From the NCBI GenBank assembly GCA_023265535.1, contig JAHFTI010000227.1, positions 1 through 6,932 of the forward strand: DNA of 6,932 bases, given 5' to 3'. Positions 1 through 5,617 of the stretch are shown here, piece after piece. A program made the position numbers and the translations under genes. The DNA comes from Opitutaceae bacterium. Its GTDB lineage: Bacteria > Verrucomicrobiota > Verrucomicrobiia > Opitutales > Opitutaceae. The notes beneath the pieces are model-generated. The model did not search any database. It had not been told where the DNA came from and saw only the letters and a program-made list of their open reading frames with translations. Position 1 is the stretch's first letter. Each line of letters starts with the position of its first letter.

Positions 1-352
1 GGCCCAGCATGCGTGCCTGCTCGACGGCCCCGTCGTACGCTGTGCTGAGATTTCCGGTGCTGCCGCCGCTCCGGAAATCGGCCAGGAAGGCGATCCGCGG
101 GGCGGGGCGCACCGAGCCTTCGCCGCTGCGGGCACGGGTGAGTGCGTTGAGCACGGGATTGCTCTCGTAGCCCAGTTCCCTCGCCGCCTGACGTATGCGT
201 TCGCGCGTGGCGGTGGGAATCGATGGATGGTTTCTCAGGGCCTTGGAAATGGTCGTGATGTGGAAGCCCGTCACCCCGGCAACATCGCGCAGGGTGGTGG
301 CCCCCGCCCCTGCCCGGGGCCCGTGGGCACGGCTGTCTTCAGCTGCTTTCAT
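1..352 (-). CDS. LacI-family transcriptional regulator, N-terminal part (runs off left edge)
   Basis: I translated this from the minus strand; 117 codons are visible and the frame is open to the window edge. Residues 19-62 form a LacI-type helix-turn-helix: TTLRDVAGVTGFHITTISKAL, then RNHPSIP, then a TRERIRQAARELGY helix. A hinge-like stretch (NPVLNALTRAR, 65-75) follows, and PRIAFLADF (85-93) begins the periplasmic-binding-protein-like sensor domain, most of which is missing. Known for the family: a cytoplasmic dimeric regulator that usually responds to a sugar or sugar phosphate. The ATG at 350-352 is the only ATG before an in-frame stop at 386-388, and it puts the HTH about 18 residues in. 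That is a slightly long, Ala/Gly/Arg-rich lead. No Shine-Dalgarno sequence precedes it. The gene is divergent from the TonB receptor, so it is a plausible regulator of it. The family call is firm; the ligand is unknown. Confidence 0.93.
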   Translation of the reverse strand, partial: MKAAEDSRAHGPRAGAGATTLRDVAGVTGFHITTISKALRNHPSIPTATRERIRQAARELGYESNPVLNALTRARSGEGSVRPAPRIAFLADFRSGGSTGNLSTAYDGAVEQARMLG

Positions 353-445
353 TGTGTAGTTGGTCGTTGTTCGAATTTTATATAGTCAGGGTATCGCGAT
401 GTGGCATCCCGCAATAAATATATAATGTCACGGCTCCGCCCATGA

Positions 446-464
446 CCTGTCACATTGTGTCAGG
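446..464. promoter_or_regulatory. 19-bp interrupted palindrome, candidate operator
   Basis: CCTGTCACATTGTGTCAGG reads as CCTG-T-CACA, a central T, then TGTG-T-CAGG. Eight of nine positions in each arm are complementary; only the T/T pair and the centre break the symmetry. It lies 94-112 bases upstream of the LacI-type start and about 480 bases upstream of the receptor start. Such symmetry is typical of a site for a dimeric HTH protein such as a LacI-family regulator, so autoregulation or control of the divergent pair is the natural reading. No binding protein can be assigned from sequence. Confidence 0.45.
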
Positions 465-656
465 CAGGCGTTCAATGTTCTGCGGAAATCCCTCTCGCCA
501 AGCTGCCTTGGCTCGGTGGCTTTCACGGTTCTGGATTCTGCTCGCTTGAGCGGGTGGGGGGAAGGTGCGGGGAATTTGGTTTATCATATTTTGCTTATAA
601 TGAGCAGTATATGACAAACCGTAACCTTGGGGGCGCTGTATCTGAAGGACGCGATC

Positions 657-782
657 ATGCTAGCACGTCGTGGTGGGGATCTTGAATATACGGGTGTCCT
701 ATTAGCCTTCGATATCGTCCGGTTCATGGGTGAATTCGGAGCCGGGCCGCCGCCTTGGGGCGGCAGGATAACGCATGAGTAG
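657..782 (+). CDS. Possible 41-residue small ORF, doubtful
   Basis: An ATG at 657-659 opens a 41-codon frame ending in TAG (780-782). The predicted peptide starts MLARRGGDLEYTG, has a short hydrophobic stretch (VLLAFDIV) and ends in Gly/Pro-rich sequence. I do not recognise it. In its favour: a GAAGGA purine run at 644-649, seven bases before the ATG, is the best Shine-Dalgarno-like match before any start in the window, and a TATAAT sits at 596-601, which would give a leader of about 50 bases. Against it: the short length, codons such as CTA and TTA that the GC-rich neighbours avoid, and an end that runs into the hairpin at 749-764. It could be a small protein, a leader peptide or chance. Confidence 0.15.
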   Translation: MLARRGGDLEYTGVLLAFDIVRFMGEFGAGPPPWGGRITHE

Positions 783-875
783 TTTCGCGAGTCGCAGCCT
801 TGTGAAGGCGGCGCCGTGTGGCTGATTAGGCAGCCGTTGATCGGGGCGCGCGGCCCGGCTGCGGCCCCGGTTATT

Positions 876-881
876 TATAAT
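876..881 (+). promoter_or_regulatory. Candidate -10 box for the TonB receptor gene
   Basis: A perfect TATAAT lies in an AT-rich island (871-882) directly after a GC-rich block at 842-870. Transcription from it would begin near 888 and give a leader of roughly 50 bases before the ATG at 940. No TTGACA-like -35 is present at 16-18 bp; the sequence there is GC-rich (around 853-858). If this is the promoter it is likely activator-dependent, which would suit control by the downstream AraC-type protein. That link is inference. Confidence 0.35.
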
Positions 882-900
882 CCAACCACAACCCCCCTAT

Positions 901-920
901 CCACCGCGACCGCGTGGTGG
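901..920 (+). promoter_or_regulatory. Stem-loop / dyad in the receptor gene leader
   Basis: These 20 bases fold as an 8-bp stem (CCACCGCG against CGTGGTGG, with one G-U pair) closed by an ACCG loop. The stem ends 19 bases before the ATG at 940. If transcription starts near the TATAAT at 876-881, the hairpin lies wholly inside the 5' leader and could affect ribosome loading. As DNA the same near-palindrome just downstream of the promoter could be a roadblock operator. Either role is inference. Confidence 0.35.
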
Positions 921-939
921 CCTCTACCCGAAGAACCCA

Positions 940-3900
940 ATGAACCATAAGAAACTCGCACCCTGGTATACCCTGGCCGCGCTCGCCCTGGCCTCCACGC
1001 CGCCCCTGGCCTTTGCGCAAATGCCCCAGCCCGAACGGGCCGGCGCCCCCGCCTCCGAGGAGGAGACGATCGTCCTGTCTCCCTTCGAAGTGTCCGCCGA
1101 GGAGGGCCAGGAGGGCTACCAGGCCACCACGACCCTGGCCGGTTCCCGCGTCCGTACCGACCTCAAGGACCTGGGCACCGCCCTCTCCGTCGTCACCAAG
1201 CGCCTGCTCACCGACATCGGCGCCACCAACAGCCAGAGCCTGCTCACCTTCACCACCAACACCGAGGTGGGTGGCACCCGCGGCAACTACGCGGGCCTGG
1301 GAAATTCCTCCTCCATGAACGAGGGTGGTTTCCTCCTGCGCCCCAACACCAACACCCGCGTGCGCGGCCTGGACGCCGCTGACAACACACGCGACTACTT
1401 CATGACCGAGATCCCGTGGGACGCGTACAATGTGGACCGCGTGGAAATCCAGCGCGGCGCCAACTCGATCCTCTTCGGCCTCGGCAGCCCCGCGGGCATC
1501 ATCAACACCGGTCTCTCCGGCGCCTCCTTCAAGTCGGCCTACAAGTTCGAGAACCGCCTGAGCAACAACGGCAGTTTCCGCAACATCCTCGACGTGAACC
1601 AGAGCCTGCTCAAGCGCGAGCTCGCCGTGCGTTTCATCGCCCTGGACGACAGCACCAAGTACCGCCAGAAGCCCGCCTACAACCACGACACCCGCCTCTT
1701 CGGCGCCCTTCGTTTCGACCCCAAGTTCCTCAAGTTCGAGCACGCCTCGACCAATATCCGCGCCAACGCGGAGACCGGCCGCGTGAAGGCCAACCGCCCC
1801 CGCATGCTCCCGCCCGTCGATGCCATCTCGACCTACTTCGATGTGCTCAAGAAGAAGACCTACGATTCCGCCCTCGAGGATCGCGCGGGTGGCATGCGCA
1901 GCAGCAGCAGCCCCCTGAAGGCGGCCACCGATGCCTACCTGGGACGCAGTTTCGGCTCCGGCTTGGCGCTTCGCTACGACAATGGCGCCTCCCAGCCCAG
2001 CTCCTACAACGTCGGCACCATCCGCATCGACGGCGACAACGGCGTGGCCAACAACGGTTCGATCAACGGCCTGCCCTTCTACCGTTCCATGGCGACCACC
2101 GCCTACGGCTATTGGGCCACCTTTGCCGGCACCGTCGAGGGCGGCAGCACCGGTTTCTACAAGGACAAGTCCATCGTCGATCGCAGCGCCTTTGACTCCA
2201 TCAACGAGCTCATCGACGGCACCACCAAGCGTGAGTGGCAGAATTGGAACGCCGCCAACGTCTCCGTCTCCGAGTCGCTCTTCGACAACCGCCTGGCCAT
2301 CGAGGGCGTCATCGACTATCAGCGCTACAAGGACGGCCAGAGCGGCTGGCTGCCGGGCACGCCGACGATCAATGTCGACGTGAATTCCACCGTCATCACC
2401 GGCCTGACCAAGGTCGGCGGCGAGGCGAATCCCAACGCCGCCCGCGCAGCGATTGGCGGCTCCGGTGAGTCGGGTGCCCAGTCCTTCGACATCACCCGCA
2501 ATTCCCAGCGCCTCACGGTGACGGGCGACCTGCGCTCCACCGACCTACTCGAGAAAGGCCTCCTGACGAAGCTCCTCGGCCACCATGTCTTCACGGGCCT
2601 GGTCGCGACCGACAAGAAGGAGACCTTCACGCGCCAGTGGGCCACCTTCGCCGGCGGCATCGGCGCCGGCTCCCTCGAGTCCATCCTCAATGACAGCTCC
2701 AAGAAGGTGAACGACGGCGCCCGCGTCATCTCGCCCATCGTTTACCTGAGCGGAAACCTGAGCGGCAAGTCCGGCCTGGCCGGACTCAACATGCATCAGA
2801 TCCAGGGCGACATCATCCCGCACAGCGGCTACACGAACGTGAAGTATTTCGACACGAAGTGGAATGCCCCCGGCGTCGACCCGACGGCCTCCTGGATCGA
2901 TCCCCTGCAGCCGACCGCCACGAACACCCAGAAGGACAATCCCGCCAACTACAAGGGCTGGACCACCACGCAGGTGCGCGTGCTCAACGCCGACGAGGGC
3001 GATATCGATGCCCTGACCTACAACACGAGCAAGAACTTCAACCGCATCAACTCGAAGGCCGCCACCTACCAGGGATTCTTCTGGGACGGCACCTTCGTGA
3101 GCACCGTCGGCTACCGCAAGGACACGGTCCTCCAGAAGAGCGGCTTCGGCGCCAAGGACCCGATCTCCGGCGTGGCCCCGATGAAGTTCGACTACGACAA
3201 TGGCACCCTCATGAAGAACTCCGGCGAGAGCAAGAGCTGGAGCTTCGTGCTGCACACGCCGCAGGAGCTGCGCAAGAAGCTCCCCGGCAACACCGACATC
3301 AGTTTCTTCTACAACCGCTCCCAGAACTTCAAGGCGGACGTCGTGCGCGGCGACTTCCTGGGCAACCTGCTCCCGAACCAGACCGGCCGCACCAAGGACT
3401 ACGGCATCGTGATCACGACGCTCGACGACAAGCTGAGCTTCAAGATCAACAAGTACGAGACGAGCGTCAACAACGCCACCCTCGGTGGCGAATCCATGCT
3501 CGGCAACAACTCCTACTACCTGCGCCAGGGCGAAATCTGGGGCACCATGGTGGCCGCACAGTCCATCGCGGGCCTGACCCAGAACAACATCGCCACCCCC
3601 GGCTGGGCCTGGGATTACGCCGCAAACGACCTGCCCGCCGGAACGATGAATGCCGGCGACTGGCCCCGTCCCGCCGCCGCCGCCGCGATCGACGCGAAGC
3701 AGCTCGCCGCCGCGCGCGCCTTCCTGAAGGACATGCCTGCGCAGGGCTTCTGGGACAACTACGGCTACCCGATCAACGTCTCCCAGGTGAAGGCCGAGAA
3801 CTTCGCCTCCCTGATGGCCAGCAACGGCAAGCTGCACTACACCTGGGACTGGCAGCCCGCCTACGGTGGCAACCTCAAGAGCACGGGCGCGGGTCCGGTC

Positions 3901-4563
3901 ATCACCGTGGACACCGTCTCGAAGGGTGTCGAATACGAGCTGGCCGCCCAGCCGACCAAGAACTGGAACATCTCGATCAACGCCTCGAAGACGGACGCCA
4001 AGCGCCAGAACCTGAGCAAGACCATCGAGAGCTACATCCTCGCCGCCAAGCTGCGCATGGACGGCCCCGCGGGCGACCTCCGCCTCTGGGGTCCGGGCAG
4101 CAGCAACCTGCGCACCAACTTCATGGGCAACCTGTACTACCCGTACCTGTTCCTCAAGTCGTCGGAGAACTCCACGGCGGCCGAGATCCGTCCGTGGCGC
4201 GCCAACCTGGTGTCCACCTACAGCTTCTCGGCGGGGGCCCTCAAGGGCCTCTTCGCGGGCGGCGGCGTGCGCTGGATGCAGTCTCCAATTCTTGGATACG
4301 GCATGATGAAGGATGCCAACGGCAACTACAACCTGGACATCACGAAGCCCTACCGCGGCAGCGATGAGACCGCGGTGGACGTCTGGCTGGGTTATCAGCG
4401 CAAGCTCACCGCCAAGATCGAGTGGAAGGTGCAGCTCAACCTGAGCAATGTCGGTGACAAGGCCCGCTTCGTGCCCATCAGCGTGCAGCCGGACGGCTCT
4501 CCCGCCGCCTTCCGCATCGCAGATGGCATGGGCTGGCAGTTGACCAACACGTTCTCGTTCTAA
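940..4563 (+). CDS. TonB-dependent outer-membrane receptor (Verrucomicrobiota SPFEV type)
   Basis: This 1,207-residue protein should be an outer-membrane beta-barrel that imports a ligand using TonB-ExbB-ExbD energy. Residues 1-26 form a signal peptide: basic MNHKK, a hydrophobic core, and likely cleavage after AFA-26. ETIVLSPFEV (42-51) is a good TonB-box candidate, followed by an acidic linker. The plug domain spans about 65-190, with a clear signature at 168-186 (VEIQRGANSILFGLGSPAG). The rest is barrel, rich in alternating aromatic/polar strands, ending GWQLTNTFSF; a terminal Phe is the usual signal for BAM-mediated insertion. The length exceeds the 700-800 residues of classical siderophore receptors but fits the large receptors I recall from Opitutaceae. 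No SusD-like gene is adjacent. The ATG at 940 fits the signal peptide, but no good Shine-Dalgarno sequence precedes it (only GAAGAA at 930-935). Flanking regulators and GH3 enzyme suggest a carbohydrate ligand, but a metal chelate is not excluded. Confidence 0.95.
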   Translation: MNHKKLAPWYTLAALALASTPPLAFAQMPQPERAGAPASEEETIVLSPFEVSAEEGQEGYQATTTLAGSRVRTDLKDLGTALSVVTKRLLTDIGATNSQSLLTFTTNTEVGGTRGNYAGLGNSSSMNEGGFLLRPNTNTRVRGLDAADNTRDYFMTEIPWDAYNVDRVEIQRGANSILFGLGSPAGIINTGLSGASFKSAYKFENRLSNNGSFRNILDVNQSLLKRELAVRFIALDDSTKYRQKPAYNHDTRLFGALRFDPKFLKFEHASTNIRANAETGRVKANRPRMLPPVDAISTYFDVLKKKTYDSALEDRAGGMRSSSSPLKAATDAYLGRSFGSGLALRYDNGASQPSSYNVGTIRIDGDNGVANNGSINGLPFYRSMATTAYGYWATFAGTVEGGSTGFYKDKSIVDRSAFDSINELIDGTTKREWQNWNAANVSVSESLFDNRLAIEGVIDYQRYKDGQSGWLPGTPTINVDVNSTVITGLTKVGGEANPNAARAAIGGSGESGAQSFDITRNSQRLTVTGDLRSTDLLEKGLLTKLLGHHVFTGLVATDKKETFTRQWATFAGGIGAGSLESILNDSSKKVNDGARVISPIVYLSGNLSGKSGLAGLNMHQIQGDIIPHSGYTNVKYFDTKWNAPGVDPTASWIDPLQPTATNTQKDNPANYKGWTTTQVRVLNADEGDIDALTYNTSKNFNRINSKAATYQGFFWDGTFVSTVGYRKDTVLQKSGFGAKDPISGVAPMKFDYDNGTLMKNSGESKSWSFVLHTPQELRKKLPGNTDISFFYNRSQNFKADVVRGDFLGNLLPNQTGRTKDYGIVITTLDDKLSFKINKYETSVNNATLGGESMLGNNSYYLRQGEIWGTMVAAQSIAGLTQNNIATPGWAWDYAANDLPAGTMNAGDWPRPAAAAAIDAKQLAAARAFLKDMPAQGFWDNYGYPINVSQVKAENFASLMASNGKLHYTWDWQPAYGGNLKSTGAGPVITVDTVSKGVEYELAAQPTKNWNISINASKTDAKRQNLSKTIESYILAAKLRMDGPAGDLRLWGPGSSNLRTNFMGNLYYPYLFLKSSENSTAAEIRPWRANLVSTYSFSAGALKGLFAGGGVRWMQSPILGYGMMKDANGNYNLDITKPYRGSDETAVDVWLGYQRKLTAKIEWKVQLNLSNVGDKARFVPISVQPDGSPAAFRIADGMGWQLTNTFSF

Positions 4564-4572
4564 GCCGGTTTG

Positions 4573-4611
4573 CCCTTGCCGGGAGGGATGGGGCCTTTCC
4601 GGCAGGGTTTT
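4573..4611 (+). terminator. First stem-loop after the TonB receptor, possible terminator
   Basis: CCCTTGCCGG (4573-4582) pairs with CCGGCAGGG (4599-4607) as nine base pairs with one bulged T and a 16-base loop, followed by TTTT at 4608-4611. It starts nine bases after the receptor stop codon. It is weaker than the hairpin that follows, owing to the bulge, the large loop and the short T run. It may act as a first of two tandem terminators or as a 3'-end stabilising element. Confidence 0.4.
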
Positions 4612-4622
4612 GCAGGGGTATG

Positions 4623-4660
4623 ACACAGCATCAGGCCGCGAGGCTTGGTGCTGTGTTTTT
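4623..4660 (+). terminator. Intrinsic terminator of the TonB receptor gene
   Basis: Bases 4623-4656 form a continuous 15-bp stem (ACACAGCATCAGGCC against GGCTTGGTGCTGTGT, with two G-U pairs) capped by GCGA, a GNRA-type tetraloop. The last T of the stem begins a run of five T residues (4656-4660). This is a strong rho-independent terminator 59 bases past the receptor stop. It separates the receptor from the AraC-type gene that starts at 4716, so the two are probably transcribed separately. Confidence 0.85.
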
Positions 4661-4715
4661 GTGTCCTGATCAGTTTGCCTGCGGATGAAGTCCCCGCCTA
4701 AATCAAGCCTGCACG

Positions 4716-5558
4716 ATGCGCTCTATCATTGGATCAATCGCCCCGCTCATGCCGATGACCGGGTACTTCAACAGCCGCCATGAGGAGTTGGAGTGGGTCG
4801 AGGGAAACCTCGAGAATTGGAACGCGTATTTCACGCTGCGCGGCACCGGCGAGATTCTTTACGAGAACGACCGCTTTCGCACCGGCACCGGTGAACTGGT
4901 GCTGCTCAGCCCGGGCGTGCACCGCTCCTATCGCATCCCGTTCCCAGCACAGGGCTGGGAGTTCTACTGGCTGCATTTCCGCGCGACCCCCCGTCTTTCG
5001 CACATGCTGGACTGGTTCGATCGGCGCAAAGTATGGCAGATCCACAAGGTGGCCGACGTGGCGCTGAGGACGCGCATCGCGCTGCAACTCGAGGAGCTTC
5101 ACCAGCTCAACCTGGGCAATCCTGACATGCCCTGGCGCGAGGCGATGCTGGAGGCCTCCCTGGAGGCGTTGATCCTGCGTGTGGCGGCGTCCGAGAAACA
5201 GGAGATCGTCACCTCGCCGGTCGACACGCGCATCGAGCATGCGCTGGAGTTCTTCCACCGGGACATCGCGGCGCCCACGGACATCGGCCGCCTCGCGCAG
5301 AAGGCAGGCCTTTCCCGCTCGCAGTTTTGCCTGCTCTTCAGGCAGGGCACCGGCTTCACGCCGCAGCAGTACATCGAGGAGCGGCGCCTGGAGATGGCTG
5401 CCTATTACCTTCGGATCTCGGCGCAGTCGGTGACGGAGGTGGCCGACCTGGTGGGCTTCAGCAATGCATTCTATTTCGCCAGCCGCTTCCGCAAACGCTT
5501 CGGGACCACGCCGACCCACTACCGGAAAGGCTCCGTGGCCAACACGGCCAGAGCCTAA
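4716..5558 (+). CDS. AraC-family transcriptional regulator with cupin-type sensor domain
   Basis: A 280-residue cytoplasmic DNA-binding protein of usual AraC length. Residues about 20-110 resemble the AraC-type cupin ligand-binding domain: GTGEILYEN, the PGVHRSYR turn (66-73), and WEFYWLHF (81-88). The C-terminal domain has both helix-turn-helix units: DIGRLAQKAGLSRSQFCLLF (189-208), and VADLVGFSNAFYFASRF (242-258) leading to the family signature FGTTPTHYR (262-270). Such proteins usually activate sugar-utilisation genes when the ligand binds the cupin. The ATG at 4716 is the first after an in-frame stop (4686-4688). ATGs at codons 12 and 14 are alternatives and would leave the cupin intact. 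No Shine-Dalgarno sequence precedes any of them. Its promoter must lie between the receptor terminator and 4716. It sits between the receptor and the convergent GH3 gene, so either could be its target; the ligand is unknown. Confidence 0.94.
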   Translation: MRSIIGSIAPLMPMTGYFNSRHEELEWVEGNLENWNAYFTLRGTGEILYENDRFRTGTGELVLLSPGVHRSYRIPFPAQGWEFYWLHFRATPRLSHMLDWFDRRKVWQIHKVADVALRTRIALQLEELHQLNLGNPDMPWREAMLEASLEALILRVAASEKQEIVTSPVDTRIEHALEFFHRDIAAPTDIGRLAQKAGLSRSQFCLLFRQGTGFTPQQYIEERRLEMAAYYLRISAQSVTEVADLVGFSNAFYFASRFRKRFGTTPTHYRKGSVANTARA

Positions 5559-5560
5559 AT

Positions 5561-5605
5561 CCCGCCTGCACCGGCCGCCTTGCATTGGCAGACGGCGCAG
5601 GCGGG
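5561..5605. terminator. Hairpin between convergent AraC and GH3 genes, possible bidirectional terminator
   Basis: CCCGCCTGC (5561-5569) pairs perfectly with GCAGGCGGG (5597-5605). An inner GCCG/CGGC pairing is possible with a small bulge. It begins two bases after the AraC stop and ends 12 bases before the GH3 stop codon, filling most of the convergent spacer. Neither side has a strong T run: the plus side continues TGGGGG, and the minus side reads ATTTAGG. It could therefore terminate poorly on its own, or act as a 3'-end protector for both messages. Confidence 0.45.
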
Positions 5606-5617
5606 TGGGGGCGTGCC

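Larger units (their letters stand above)
353..939. other. Divergent intergenic region between lacI-type gene and TonB receptor
   Basis: These 587 bases separate two divergent genes and should hold both promoters. No ORF with recognisable protein similarity lies here. Base composition is mixed: AT-rich patches near 371-430 and 575-620, and a very GC-rich block at 740-870. Visible structure: an ATCGCGAT palindrome (393-400), a 19-bp interrupted dyad (446-464), perfect GCCAAG/CTTGGC (497-512) and GCCGCC/GGCGGC (749-764) hairpins with 4-base loops, a GGCTG/CAGCC hairpin (820-835), a CGATATCG palindrome (710-717), and TATAAT at 421-426, 596-601 and 876-881. None of the hexamers has a good TTGACA-like partner at 16-18 bp. 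The length is generous for a simple divergent promoter, so a small RNA or small protein here is possible but not shown. Confidence 0.7.

Noticed and set aside
421..426. TATAAT as a plus-strand promoter near the LacI-type gene
   Set aside because: No -35-like hexamer at 16-18 bp upstream and no gene follows closely on that strand; AT-rich sequence near a divergent promoter makes a chance match likely.
455..685. 76-codon plus-strand frame in the intergenic region, starting at a TTG
   Set aside because: The start lies inside the 446-464 dyad, there is no ribosome-binding sequence and the peptide resembles nothing I know. The 657-782 frame is the better, still doubtful, small-gene candidate.
871..1743. 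290-codon minus-strand frame covering the receptor N-terminus and its promoter
   Set aside because: Same antisense artefact; it crosses the candidate promoter and leader of the receptor and has low-complexity composition.
3667..3720. GCC/GCG-rich repetitive stretch in the receptor gene
   Set aside because: It encodes a run of alanines within the normal reading frame and is ordinary codon bias, not a separate repeat element.
2859..4367. 502-codon plus-strand frame inside the receptor gene
   Set aside because: An out-of-frame shadow of the receptor, full of Arg, Gln, His and Pro, typical of a shifted GC-rich reading frame.
2545..4626. 693-codon open frame on the minus strand opposite the TonB receptor
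   Set aside because: It is antisense to a clearly real gene with high third-position GC, which removes stop codons from the complementary frame. The translation is a Val/Gly/Ala/Arg/Leu-rich string with no recognisable domain.
4734..5585. 283-codon minus-strand frame opposite the AraC-type gene
   Set aside because: Antisense to a gene with intact cupin and double HTH signatures; no domain in the translation.
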